Below the pieces are notes generated by a model that saw only the letters and a list, made by a program, of their open reading frames with translations, did no database searches and was not told the origin of the DNA. Made by a program: the position numbers and the translations under genes. Source: Clarkia xantiana subsp. parviflora (lineage: Eukaryota > Streptophyta > Magnoliopsida > Myrtales > Onagraceae). From it: DNA of 64,000 bases. Within the stretch, counting starts at the first letter, position 1. Every line of letters begins with the position of its first letter. Where the stretch lies: positions 34,505,105 through 34,569,104 of the forward strand of contig JAPTYO010000004.1 in assembly GCA_036873135.1 (NCBI GenBank). Direction: 5' to 3'. Shown here piece after piece: positions 23,967 to 34,555 of this stretch.

Positions 23967-24900
23967 CATGTTGGACCCGGTAATCCCTCTCTGACGGTCA
24001 AATAAGTCACCGATTATGTAAAGAGAGATTACTATTGTAAATAATTGAGAGAAAGGAAGAATAAAATGTACATGTAAAGTGTTTATAGTAAATATGATGA
24101 ATACAAGTATTTATAAAGGTAGGAAACTACCTTTTTGGATCGGTTAATAGATGGTGGCTTCCCTTATCCGGTTAATAAGTTGAACTTTTAGTTGGGTTAA
24201 TATGCATGGTGGATTTATTTTGAGCAACTGACTAAATCGATTCTAACTACCCTAAAAAGGGGGTGAGAAGTCTTATCATAATAGTATCTTATGATGACCA
24301 AATCTTATCATAAGATCTGCTCATAATGGCTATGAGGTGCAGGTTGTAGTCCGGCAAGCAGACTACTGATATAACTGCCTATCATGTACGTCTGTCGGGA
24401 AATGGGGCGGCGACCACATCAAGGTGACGACTTGAAGATTTTTAATCGTTAGTGGATTTATGTGGTGCCACATGTTGAATGTTTGTCAGGTAACGCCCCG
24501 AGGCTCGAGTCTCGAGGCCTCGTGTATAAGGCTTGTGACCTTGAAGTGTATGTGTTTGAGGCATTAGACCCTTCAAGTTTACACCTCAGAATCACTGTTG
24601 TTGGATCAAGGTCGTTTGTGCGGGGCTTAACAACTGTCTTCTGTGTGTGTCGAGGATCGTCGAGTTTTGACATTCTTTATAAGCATGTGTCATTGCGGCT
24701 GACACGTGAGTAGGGACATATCCGTGGGATTGTAAAATCCAAAAGATAGCTCTCATCAGTAGTAGACCACTATATTCATGATATTAACTGAATTTATGAG
24801 GATGAAATTAGTAGGATGTTAGGACTACTACTTATATGTATGATGGAAGTTTGAACAAAACAACTTTATTTGTTTCCCGCGAGGTGATCCTAGGTGGGGG
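23967..24900 (-). repeat. Possible minus-strand LTR or LTR remnant
   Basis: Starts TGTTGGACCCGG in plus (which would be the end of a minus-strand LTR) and contains TTTATAAAGGTAGG, a TATA-like box in minus orientation (about 24111-24125). No coding sequence or second boundary is found. The palindromic CGAGGCTCGAGTCTCGAGGCCTCG near 24499 is notable. Open frames at 24458-24713 overlap on both strands and carry no family signal. Confidence 0.3.
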
Positions 24901-24930
24901 AGCCCATAAGGAGGGCAACACCCGTAGCAT

Positions 24931-25427
24931 TAGGGGCGTGCGCGGGCGGGCTCGGGCGGGTACTCTGAAGAATAAAATTCGCCCATAAATTCTCGGGATT
25001 TTCAGGTTTTTTTTATTTATTTTCGAGCTTAGGCGGGCTCGCTTTTAAACCAATTAACACGTATATGGAAATGTATATTATAAATAAACCTATATATATA
25101 AAAAAAAATATATGTTCGGGTTTTAAAAAATTAACACATTTATGTTATTTTTTGTTAAATCGGTCAAAAACTTCACACCATTAAGAAAAAGTATACTTGA
25201 AATGATTTATATTATAATTTTACGTTGATTATACAAAAATAGTTATAATACAAAATGTTCACATCACTGATTATACTATTAGTCTTCAATGTTATTTTTT
25301 TTAAGGGTTATTCTTAGTTGTAGGCGGAGGGGCTCGAGTTATTCAAGTTTCCGGAAATGAGCTCGGATTTTAACTCGGGACGGTTTTCCTCGAGTTTCGG
25401 GTTCCCGATTTTTTATATCCACCGCTA
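24931..25427. mobile_element. hAT-like small element candidate (TAGGGGCGTG...CCACCGCTA)
   Basis: Begins TAGGGGCGTGCGCGGGCGGG and ends GGTTCCCG...CACCGCTA. CGGGCGGGCTCG- and CTCGAGTTTCGGG-type blocks near both ends are loosely inverted around an AT-rich centre. Plant hAT derivatives often start TAGGGGYG. The target duplication is not clear. Confidence 0.4.
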
Positions 25428-26113
25428 CGTCGTAGTATGCTCGCTCTACACCTAGACTAATCAATACTCGCATCGGAGTAAGCCCATTACAAAATGTAAG
25501 ATGCTGATCATAAATATTTTATCATTTTGGAGAAGCGAGCAAAGTTGATTTCAAACATGATCCAACTGAAATCCAGAAATCATAGCCGTTACTGCACATG
25601 GGACCCACCCTCTAAACGGCCCAGGAAGACTCAAAGTCAAAGTACCACCGCAGTGAAGGAGCGAGCGACTGACTACCAGCCAAATAGACGCAAAACCAAA
25701 ACACAGGTTAGATTAGATAAGATAAAAAAATTTCCTCTTTTTCTTTTTACTCTCTCTCTTTCGTTCCCGAGATCGAAGAAGATTCCCTCAGCTACAGCTC
25801 CTCCTTCTCCGTTTCCGACTGAGGCTTTGGCTCTCCCGGCTTTCTCAGGTAACTAGCCGGGACAGACATTTTAGGTAAGCTACTCTCTTTATCTCTCCTA
25901 ACAGTAGGCGCGTCCTTGGCCTTGCATCTAGGGTTTACAAAATATTCGGTTTTTCCCGGTTCCTTGTTGTTATCAGATGAGGTTAGTGTAGTGAAGGAAC
26001 CATAATTGATGGATCTTTATCTCCTACATTGCTTGATTTGCTATAATTCGACTGTTTCTATCCCTAATATGTATGGCGCATATTGTCGACATCAAAATCA
26101 AGGTTAGACAAGC
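25428..26113 (+). promoter_or_regulatory. Upstream region and 5' UTR of the AT-hook gene, probably with an intron
   Basis: A CT-rich leader at 25735-25848 ends in a donor-like CTCAG|GTAACT at 25848/25849, and the coding ATG at 26114 lies shortly after an acceptor-like GGTTAG. The layout fits a 5' UTR intron. The 109-codon open frame across the leader (25527-25856) has no homology features. Confidence 0.45.
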
Positions 26114-26707
26114 ATGGAGCTGCAAGGATCGACTGCTCAGCCACCGGAACTCCTGAAGAGAGGCCGAGGCCGGCCACGGAAGTTCCCAACGCCTCCACTT
26201 GGGGTAGTCTTCCCCAAGAAGAGCCGCGGTCGCCCTAGGGTGAACTCTCCTCCCGCCCAACAGCTGGTGAATGCTTTTCCTGAGACAGATGTTGGGCAGC
26301 AGGCACCAGCAGCGGTGGAAATCTTTGCAAAGAGGGGCCCTGGCCGCCCTCCGAAGAGCCCAGCCGCCTTGTTAACAGATGGTAGCTTTGAACCGAGGCC
26401 TAGAGGTCGTCCTCCAAAGGCTGTTTCTGTCCAACCCCTGCAGGCCTTCCCAAAGAGGGCCTGGGGCCATGGTCGTGGGCGTCCTCCTAAGACAGTAGTT
26501 AAACTAGGTGGTGAAGCTGGTAAGGAATTGAGCCGCTTAAGAGCTGAAGTTCGTGAGATCCGTGAAACACTAATTGACCGCCTCACTCGCCTTGAGGAAG
26601 GAGTTCAGATGGTTAGGTATGATATGCAGAGGTTCAGCCAAACTAATGGAAGGCCAGATACACTAACACCACAAGTTGCAGAGGTCTTCATTACAAACTC
26701 TTACTAA
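26114..26707 (+). CDS. AT-hook DNA-binding protein with five AT-hooks and a C-terminal helix
   Basis: The 197-aa frame has five GRP-core AT-hooks: KRGRGRPRK (15-23), KSRGRPR (36-42), KRGPGRPPK (73-81), RPRGRPPK (95-102) and GRGRPPK (120-126), with proline-rich linkers. Residues 134-170 (KELSRLRAEVREIRETLIDR region) look like an amphipathic or coiled-coil helix. AT-hooks bind the minor groove of AT-rich DNA, so a nuclear chromatin or transcription role is expected. Plant proteins of this type (AT-hook motif-containing, HMG-Y-like) exist; the exact subfamily is not assigned. A GT after codon 190 (26683) and an AG at 26768 allow a small last intron. Splicing would replace the last seven residues by EEVRGLQDNYQ and end at 26804. 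The long opposite-strand frame is a shadow of the same repeats. Confidence 0.82.
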   Translation: MELQGSTAQPPELLKRGRGRPRKFPTPPLGVVFPKKSRGRPRVNSPPAQQLVNAFPETDVGQQAPAAVEIFAKRGPGRPPKSPAALLTDGSFEPRPRGRPPKAVSVQPLQAFPKRAWGHGRGRPPKTVVKLGGEAGKELSRLRAEVREIRETLIDRLTRLEEGVQMVRYDMQRFSQTNGRPDTLTPQVAEVFITNSY

Positions 26708-26807
26708 TTGAATGCACCCCATATTTATTATGAAAATCATCGTATTGATCCCGAGTTTCCATTTACAGGAAGAGGTACGTGGATTGCAGGATAATTACCA
26801 GTAACAT

Positions 26808-27960
26808 TGACAATATGATGGTGGTATTTGCCCTAGTTATCCAAATGGTAAACAATTTATGTTAGTTATGGTTGTTGTTGTTGACATATATATATATATA
26901 TATAAAAACTTGTTGGTTGAGAGTGGAAACAAGTTTGTAGTTTATGAGTTATCTTGCTTGCTGCTGATTTAGCTTTAGTTAGTTAGATGGTCACCATCTG
27001 TTTATCTCCTCCTCCCTAGGTTGTTGTGTTCCATTTAGTGTTGGTCTTGTCAGTTGAGTTGTTGCTGTGTTCATTCATTAATTCTGGATATTCTTAGTGA
27101 TTATAACAAAAACATATCTACCATCACTTATTTTCGTTCTTTCAATTCTCTAAAATGTTGGTTGCTTGATTGATATTGGTGGTTTTGGTTGGAGATGGTG
27201 ATTTCTTATGACCGACCTAGCTAATGCTGATATTAATGAGCTTATATATTGTTAATTAATATACTAAGAGCCCCACTCCTTTCAAAATTCTGTGGCTTAG
27301 AATGACGGACCATTGGCCCTTTTAATTGTAATAATAATAGGGTCTGAGATATATATCCAGAAAATTCAAATTTTATTATTGTATGGATCAATTCAAACTG
27401 TACAGTAATTAAATGCGACTGTCAATTGAAATGCTTCTTTTGCCAAAAATAATATGTTATTGTATGATCGTATAAATAAATCGTTCCAATAAAATGTGCA
27501 AATTAATGCGACTGATCAGAAAAATTGCGACCTGCTTGTTTCCAAATCTATTCAATCATTCATGAAAATAAACCTAAATCATTTCAAAGAAATCGACAAA
27601 TTAAGGAAAACAGTTTTTAGAGAAAATACAACAAAAAAAAGGCTAGATTTCGAGGCTAAACCCTTTTATATGCATGTTTGATCATATTTTTGTGATTTTA
27701 CTAGATTTTTAATTATCGTAGAATCCATGATTTTTTTAGGGTGGATGCTTGCTGGTATTTATGTGTTCATTTTAACGGTAAAAGTAATTGAAGCTTTTTT
27801 TATTTCTGCTATGTTTCTTTTTTTTTTGCCATGTTATTTCTGCTATATCAATATGAATGAATGAATTATGAGGCTAATTTTGAAGCTAAGGTAGGAGGAT
27901 GACATGAAAATGATGCAACTGCGTCTTTTTTTTTTTTTTTTTCATTTGCAATTAATTAAT
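26808..27960. other. AT-hook gene 3' UTR and AT-rich spacer
   Basis: No further gene recognised. A (TA)n tract lies at 26885-26904. The 61-codon frame at 27496-27681 is not convincing. Confidence 0.4.
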
Positions 27961-27976
27961 AATATTACAAATACTT

Positions 27977-28870
27977 TTTTTTTTTGTACAAGGGAGGTGG
28001 CAAAACAAAGCATCTCGGGATAAGTGGGTAGTCCCAAGTTCCCGTAACATTTAAAAATGATGCCTATTTAACAAAAATGTGCGCCAACCGAACAACTAAA
28101 CGAGGAACATACAAAACAGAGAAAGCAACATTATCTAAAGACACGATATCATCTAACACACCAAACAAAGAAAGCCCGGAAGCCGAAGACCTAACAAGAT
28201 TTGACAACTGGAGCGAATCCGTTAGTAACATCGTTGTGCGCGGTGCCGATGGTCGTGCAGATGTCAAAAGGAGGCCAGCACGGCAAGCCAACGCTTCTGC
28301 CAAAAGGGGGTCGTGTCCGGTACACGAGTGAACAACAGCCGAGATCAAAAAGCCTTCGTGGTTCCAAAGTAAGGCTGCTCCGAAAAGTAAACCGAGCCTA
28401 GTATTTACAGCACCATCCGTCATAATGAGGTCCCCATTCGACGGAATAAACGAGCGTAGGTTCAAGCTCCCCGGTGGTCCTCCCGAAGGGAGGGTTCTGG
28501 TCATTCGGCCTGTAGTAACATTACAAGCAATAACATTAGCCGAAAATACATTATTATAAAAATACAAGGTTTTTTGAACTGATGGCCTTTCAAACTTAAA
28601 CACAGCTGCATTCCGTGTATTCCATATGCTCCAAAGAACGAGACATTTGTTAGTAAGTAGTTCCAGGCGGTCAAAACCCCCTGAAGTAGGGTTGTGATGG
28701 TCCAGAAGTAACCAATCCATAACCGAGTGGCATGGTATGCGGTCCGAGCGGACCGAGAAAGGAGAAGCTAACCAGACCCTAGAAACGAAAGGGCATCGCC
28801 ACATGTGTTGCCTGATTTTTCTACTTGTAATAATGAAGTTTCAGATATTATACTGAGTCCAAGTGCGATT
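27977..28870 (-). pseudogene. 5'-truncated LINE (L1) 3' end with RNase H-like domain and poly(A)
   Basis: The 246-codon frame 28804-28064 (minus) has a zf-RVT-like start (MWRCPFVSRVW), then the WSIWNTRNAAVF motif of plant LINEs. The RVT_3/RNase H-like domain follows: MTDGAVN (first catalytic Asp), GAALLWNHEGF, LAEALACRAGLLL (Glu) and LLTDSLQL (Asp). The minus-strand 3' end reads GCCACCTCCCTTGTACAAAA and runs into the A tract (plus T-run 27977-27986), the usual LINE tail. The frame is open to about 28804, so this insertion is younger than the LINE at 7600-10710. Endonuclease and RT are missing through 5' truncation. Confidence 0.85.
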
Positions 28871-29106
28871 GTAAACCACAACTGTGATTATATATTTAAT
28901 TATCTATATCAACTATTAATAAATATTATATGAAGAATACTGATTCTAATTTTTGTTTCACTTAGGCGTTTGGATGCACGTAATTTGAGATTACTTGATA
29001 TGTGAGATTTACAAATAATGTGAGTTACGTAATGTAATGTTAGATTATAGTGTTTGGTATGCTTTGGAATGTGTATTGTAATGTGATTTTATTATTATTA
29101 TATTAG

Positions 29107-29496
29107 TGATGTTGGCAAAGTCTCGAATTTGGGCGTGCAAATATTGTTTTTCGTGGGAAAACGACTATCTGATCAAGACCCAAAGTATTCTATGGGGTAT
29201 GATGTTTTTTTAAATTCGTTCGTCTAGAGGGTCAAATTTGCAGTTTTATGTTTATATAGGTCTTTTTTGTAATTTGTCGTTTTTGTTTGGGTCTTTGTTG
29301 TTAATTTAGAATTTTGTCTTGGGGTTAGGGTTTTTATTTACAGTATTTAAACTTTGTTAGCCGTCGTTTGCATTCAGTTATTGAGTTTATGATATATAAA
29401 GAAAATAGAGGTTTTTTTCTCAATCTTGCGTTTGATTTCGGACATTCATAGAATCAACGAATTTCTACGCGATTATCCCCCCATCACGCTGCATAA
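29107..29496 (+). repeat. 5' LTR of the TRIM
   Basis: About 390 bp. Shares TCGAATTT..GCGTGC.AATATTG, CGTCTAGAGGGTCAAATTTG and AATCAACGAATTTCT with the second LTR. Confidence 0.85.
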
Positions 29497-29526
29497 GATT
29501 GGTTTCAAAGTCGAAGATTCTGCGCG

Positions 29527-29745
29527 ATGTCGTTCCTTGATTGGCTAGCACCAGATCGTACCAGAATTGCTACTGTTCTTGATAATCCAATTTATGATGA
29601 GTACGGTAACGATGATGACGTCACAACGATGATCGACTATGACCCCACCTTCCGTGATCCTGGATTCATCATTTCCCCGACCGCGTGGAGTGACTTCGAA
29701 GGCCTCTTGACCTCCGATTTCGGGTACAAGCCACAAGGCAAATAG
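29527..29745 (+). CDS. Short ORF inside the TRIM (72 aa), uncertain
   Basis: An open frame of 72 codons, MSFLDWLAPDRTRI..., acidic (several Asp clusters) and fully inside the TRIM interior. It may be a leftover gag start or captured sequence. I recognise no family. TRIMs usually encode nothing, so coding is doubtful. Confidence 0.25.
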   Translation: MSFLDWLAPDRTRIATVLDNPIYDEYGNDDDVTTMIDYDPTFRDPGFIISPTAWSDFEGLLTSDFGYKPQGK

Positions 29746-30238
29746 ACCCCAATGTCGGCACCCAGACCACCCTCTAACACAGCTTCGCGTGAAAAAAATT
29801 ATGTTGCTGTGGCTAGGTGTGTTTTTCTTCCTGCTTCCTATTACTGGCCTTCGTTGCGCAAGATTCGAGGGCGAATCTTCTCTTCCATGGAGAGAATGAT
29901 GTGGGCGAAGTTTCGAATTTAAGCGTGCGAATATTGTTTTTCATGGGAAAACGACAAACTGATCAAGACTCATAGTATTTTATGGGGTATGGCGTTTTTT
30001 GGCCAAATTCATTCGTCTAGAGGGTCAAATTTGCAGTTTTATGTTTATTTTGGTTTTTTTTTTTAATTAATCGGTTTTGTTTGGGTCTTTGTTGTTAATT
30101 TCGAATTTTGTCCTAGGGTTAGGGTTTTTATTTACAGTATTTAAAATGTTTTAGTTGCCGTTTGCATTCATTTATTGGGTTTACAGTATATGAAGAAAAT
30201 TGAGGTTTTTCCTCAATGTTGCGTTTGATTTCGTACAT

Positions 30239-31173
30239 GGGTTAATACATTATTTGGTTATTTATGTTTGTCAAATGTGATCGAGTGGTTACTTTTGTTT
30301 TTTGACGTGATTTTTTGGTTACATATGTTCTAGAATGTGATTAAATGGTTCAAACTTATTTTCTCTAGTCACTTATGTTTGATCCAATGTGATTAAATAG
30401 TTATAAAATGACGATTTTATCCTTACATTTAATAAAGTCAAGTTCTTCATCGAGTTCCATAAAAAAAAACTTCAATTTCTTCGATAAAAAGTGAACTGAG
30501 GACTCGAATCCAACTCTTGCAAATGATATAGGGTGAATTCGAACATGCAGCGGTTATTCGGTTCGAAATCGAATATGCAGCAGTTGTTAGGTTCGATTTC
30601 AGCAACCCTATCTGTGGTAAAAGTGAAGGCACACCGCAATCAGGAACGTGTCGCTTAATTTTCAATCCACTGCAATAATGAATCATGGTGACAGTGGCAC
30701 CCAAATAAAAAAACTCAAGGAAATCAATAGGTTAGTAAACAGTGTTAGGTAACAGAAGCAAGACGACATCACCCCTTGAGAAATGCTCAGTCGGTGGGTT
30801 ATGGAGGCGTGGAGCCCATAAGCAATGGATTTGACGAGTGGGTGGAGTTGTGAGTAGGAACTGGAGTACCTATATGAAGAATTGGTTAAGGCATCGCAAC
30901 TATTGTGGTGTTGATCGAAGATGTGGGAGACGACATCGATGGAGTGATTTTCAGGGGATTTAGGGGGGTGTATTTGATGCGGTAGTTTCCTGTATGTGGG
31001 AAGTAAGAACATCATAAAATTCATTAAAAAATAATATATATAAAGGGTATTTTGGACATTTAATCTCAGGGTAACTAAACGATCACATTTGTAAACGTAT
31101 GTAACTAAAATGCACATGTTTGAACCAAACGGTCACACTGACAAACGTAAGTAACCAAACTATGTATTAACCC
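30239..31173. mobile_element. MULE-like non-autonomous element, 935 bp
   Basis: Terminal inverted repeats GGGTTAATACAT..TTTGGTTA at both ends, continuing with TTTGTCA..TGTGA words. A perfect 10-bp target duplication TTTCGTACAT lies at 30229-30238 and 31174-31183. Ten bases fits the Mutator superfamily. No transposase; the 144-codon minus frame inside (31117-30683) has no family signal. Confidence 0.85.
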
Positions 31174-31207
31174 TTTCGTACATTTATAGAATCAACGAAT
31201 TTCTGCA

Positions 31208-31256
31208 CGATTATCCCCCCCCCCCCCCCCCCCTTCCCTCCCCTCCCCTCCCCCAT
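31208..31256 (+). repeat. Poly-C / CCCCT tract
   Basis: A long C run followed by CCCTCCCCTCCCCTCCCCC inside the TRIM 3' LTR; expanded from the six-C run in the 5' LTR. Confidence 0.9.
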
Positions 31257-31891
31257 CACGCTGCATCAATTAGTCTATATAAGAGTATATTATATCTTAA
31301 TATGATAATATTTAAAAAAAATATATATATATTTTTTGACAACAACTAACTTCTTAAAGATTATGTGAGTAGTTAATATTATAGTCATTTATGAATTCTA
31401 AAGACTAAATATTTAAACTCAGTACGCACAAGTACTAAAATTTTATTAATTAAAATATTACATATAATTTTATAAGATAATTTTCATAAAAAATGCAACG
31501 AAAAAGATTTACTCATTTTATACGAACATCACATGCATTATAATTTATTATAATAATGAGTTATGAAGTATATAAAAAATAAAAAACTAATAATAATAAC
31601 AATATTATTATCATAATAAACTATAAATGTAATACAAAATATTTTATCTATCTAATAAATAATAATAAAATAATAACACACCGTAATGTTGGACGTAATC
31701 TCACATTACATTCTTTTTTCGATGTAATTTCGAATTACGTTAAATGGAGTTTGGACTTAACCTCAGAATACAATGGATGTTACATTACAGTACATATTAC
31801 GTCTTTTGGAAAATAAAACAACGTAATGTGGATATAATGTGGGACGTAATGTGAGATTACATCTCACATTACATCTATCCAAACACCCCCC

Positions 31892-32109
31892 ATGTTTTCT
31901 TCGCATAGGCGGCAACTTATCAAAGAGATCTGAAATGGAAAATTCTTAAAATTTGACCATTTTCTATTTATATTTTGGTTTCACGCAATTTCATATCATC
32001 AAATTAATTAGTAGATCTATTAAATCAGATTTATTAAAAATAATTTTGTTTTATTTAATATATAAATAAAGTGAGCAATTTTTCAATAATAATTATTAGA
32101 ACATTTTTT

Positions 32110-32164
<55 letters not shown>

Positions 32165-32344
32165 ATACATTAGAAAATACATTTAATAATCTAAATTAAA
32201 TATTGACAACTTTTTTTTACCTAAATTAAGCGGAACAAATAAAACTAGAATTAAATGAAAAATATTTTACTTATTAGATTTTTTTTTTAATCTTTACTTA
32301 TTAGAAGTTGGCTTGTACATATTATATTAATTAATTATCAGGAG
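31892..32344. other. AT-rich spacer with (TA)n
   Basis: No gene seen. A (TA)n microsatellite occupies about 32116-32158. Confidence 0.6.
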
Positions 32345-32520
32345 TAGGGGTGAGCAGTTCCGGGTACCTATAATTTTAGGGTATCTCAGAACCAGACCAA
32401 TACAAAACGGTTCCTGACACTCATTACCCAAAACAGTACCAGAGTTGTTTGCAACCGAACCATCCCATAACCATCTAAAACCGACTGGTTCCGGGTATCC
32501 GTTTTAAGAACCGATTATCA
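32345..32520. mobile_element. hAT-like fragment (TAGGGGTGAGC start)
   Basis: Starts TAGGGGTGAGCAGTTCCGGG, the common start of plant hAT derivatives, followed by alternating GGTTCC / GAACC words. The other end is not identifiable. Confidence 0.4.
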
Positions 32521-32669
32521 ATTATGTTCTCTTAGATTATCTTGATCAATACTTTAACTTTCTACCACGGTGATGGGCCATTTTTACAACATTTTTCCAT
32601 TTTTTTATTTAAGAAAAAAAAAACATGATAGGCATCATTATGCAATTTAATACACACCATGGAACACTC

Positions 32670-32702
<33 letters not shown>

Positions 32703-32706
<4 letters not shown>

Positions 32707-33801
32707 TAATAACCTAGGAAAGGTCTGAAGTTTGACCCATGTTAACCGGAGAGTTATGAAGTTTCAAATGTTGATTTGAGAGGTCTAAGGTTTCAACTTT
32801 GTGGATATAAGAGGTATCTGTTAATTTTTTCCGTTAAAACTTACAGAAGTTAGTCATGTGCTTGGCATGTGATAGGAAATAAAATTAAATTCCCAAAATG
32901 TCCTTCTATCAAAGTGTGCCCCTAACATGCTTGACGTGAAAAGACAAAAATTCCCTTAAAGCCACCACGGCTCCGGCCACCGCCATCCCGGCTCCGGGGA
33001 CCACCATCTCGACTCCGGCAACCACCACCCCGGCTCTGAAGACCACCACCCAGCTCCGGCGACCACCACCCAACTCCGGCAACCGCCAGCACGGCTCCGA
33101 TTGGGCCCAAATCGGAGCCACAAAGCTCTAGATCGGAGCTCCGTGGCTCCGAACTGAGCCACCAAGCTCCGATCGGAGCTCTGGCTGAGGTCGGGGTCAC
33201 AGAGCTCTAGATCGGAGCTCTGTGGCTCAGGTCGGGGCCACAGAGCTCCAGATCGGAGCTCTGTGGCTCAGGTCGGGGCCACAGAGCTCCAGATCGGAGC
33301 TCTGTGGCTCAGGTCGGGACCACAGAGCTCCAGATCGGAGCTCTGTGGCTCTGGTCGGAGCCACAGAGCTCCGATTTGGGCCCAATCGGGGCCGGTGGCT
33401 TCAATTTGGGCCAAATCGGAGCCGTGGTGGCGGTCGTCGGAGTTGGGTGGTGGTTGCCGGAGCCAAGGTGGTGGTCGCCGGAGTCGGGGTGGTGGTGGCC
33501 GGAGTCGGGTGGCGGTAGCCGGAGTCGGGTGGCGGTGGCCGGAGCCGGAGTGATTTTAATTTGACTTCAGGGGTAATTTTGTCATTTCACATTTCCTCAA
33601 ATACGATATTAAATAAAACAAAATATTAAAAAGGGAAAAAGTGTCATTTCAGACCATTCTGTTAAATTTAACCCTAAAAAAGGACGGAAAACCTTAAATC
33701 AACAAAGTTGAAACTTCAGACCTTCCATATTAACTTTTGAAACTTCAGACCTCTGCGGTTAACATGGGCCAAACTTCAGACATTTCCTAGGTTATTAACT
33801 C
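32703..33801. mobile_element. Large foldback element, near-palindrome of 1.1 kb
   Basis: The ends are inverted: GGGTTAATAACCTAGGAAA at the left, and at the right the complement of GAGTTAATAACCTAGGAAA. Matching GTCTGAAGTTTG.CCCATGTTAACC and GTTTCAACTTTGT blocks follow on both sides. The inner GC-rich arms (about 32960-33180 and 33360-33560) are also inverted copies, with CTCCGGC / GCCGGAG words. The element lies next to a (TA)n tract, so a TA-rich target duplication is likely but cannot be measured. All open frames inside come from the repeats. Confidence 0.8.
33180..33385. repeat. 41-bp tandem repeats, each with an AGAGCTC-type palindrome
   Basis: Units of 41 bp (TGGCTCAGGTCGGGGCCACA plus an AGATCGGAGCTC part) repeat four to five times at the centre of the foldback element. 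Three shadow open frames start exactly 41 bp apart (33222, 33263, 33304), which confirms the period. Confidence 0.85.
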
Positions 33802-34555
33802 ATATATCTAACACACGAAAACCCATATGTGATAATACAAGTTGGTAACAGTATATCTCTCCCAATATAAAATAATTAAAAAAAAAACCCATTCACGGAT
33901 ATCAATCTTAGGGAAGTCACTGTTCAAACTCTCCCAAAGATTAGAGAATGAGCTCTCTCTCCGACCACCGTCCCAGAAAAACGTCGTTCGTTGAAATCCT
34001 AAGATAGCCATGTCGCCTTCCAAGCCATTCTCTTCAAGATGTTTGCCTAGCAAATGCTGCTCTTGTTTTCTTACTACTCCACTCACTTCATCCATAACTC
34101 ATCACCCCTCCTCTGCTGAGTTTAACTGCCAATAATTATTATCACCGAAGACTTCTATCTCCCGGAGCCTGTAGCATCTCGGGCGGAGGAGCTTTCAACT
34201 CCACGAATTCAACGCGTCACCCTCCTATCCATCCAAGTAACGAAGCCCCTGCACCTATTCCTAACAGCTTCTGTCCCCGTATCTCTTGCGTTCTCTCACC
34301 AACTCCAACTTCCATCCTTCGTGTGTTTTTCAACCATGCCCGTCCTACGCTACCCCAGCCCTTTCCCGCCTTCACGCTCCCCCTGGAACTCTTCCAGCTT
34401 CAGTTAGATAGCCCAACTCCACCGGACGTCCCTACAAAGCTACCTACGCGCTTGCCCTAGCCACAAACCTTCACTTACGTGCCTCCTCTCCGTGTGGATC
34501 CCTCCCACGCGCCGCCCACGTCGCTTCCATGCTCCTAACTACCTTTCTACCCCAG
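33802..34555. other. C-rich spacer, no gene recognised
   Basis: Sequence between the foldback element and the LTR at 34556. It becomes C-rich after 34080. A 95-codon minus frame (34095-33808) has no family signal. It may be part of the older element that the LTR belongs to. Confidence 0.35.

Larger units (their letters stand above)
29107..31268 (+). mobile_element. TRIM-type LTR retrotransposon (interrupted by a MULE-like insertion)
   Basis: Two LTRs, 29107-29496 and 29897-31268, start TGATGT and end CATCA (CATAA in the first copy). They are flanked by a perfect 5-bp duplication ATTAG (29102-29106 and 31269-31273). The interior is only about 400 bp and ends with the purine tract GGAGAGAA right before the second LTR. 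After removing the 945-bp MULE insertion with its duplicated target, the whole element is about 1.2 kb. No gag-pol, as expected for terminal-repeat retrotransposons in miniature. Confidence 0.85.
29897..31268 (+). repeat. 3' LTR of the TRIM, split by a MULE-like element
   Basis: The LTR sequence runs 29897-30238, is interrupted, and resumes at 31184 up to CATCA at 31268. The resumed part carries a long C tract that the 5' LTR has only as a short CCCCCC run. Confidence 0.82.
28965..31890. mobile_element. Inverted-repeat DNA element hosting a nested TRIM and MULE
   Basis: The left end reads GGCGTTTGGATGCACGTAAT with TTGAGATTAC. The right end, inverted, reads GGGGTGTTTGGATAGATGTAA with TGTGAGATGTAATCTC. 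ACGTAATGT words recur at both ends. These ends lie 2.9 kb apart only because the TRIM element (29107-31268) sits between them; without it the host is about 0.75 kb. No transposase and no clear target duplication. Confidence 0.6.

Noticed and set aside
25527..25856. 109-codon frame upstream of the AT-hook gene
   Set aside because: Crosses a CT-rich leader and a donor site; no similarity to known proteins.
26137..26586. 149-codon open frame on the minus strand over the AT-hook gene
   Set aside because: It is the complement of repeated GGCCGCCC-type AT-hook codons; the plus frame has the GRP motifs and the expected start.
30683..31117. 144-codon minus frame inside the MULE-like element
   Set aside because: No transposase motif; composition typical of non-coding AT-rich sequence.
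32909..33564. Several overlapping Gly/Arg/Trp-rich open frames on both strands
   Set aside because: They are translations of the 41-bp repeats and inverted GC-rich arms, with starts spaced by the repeat period.
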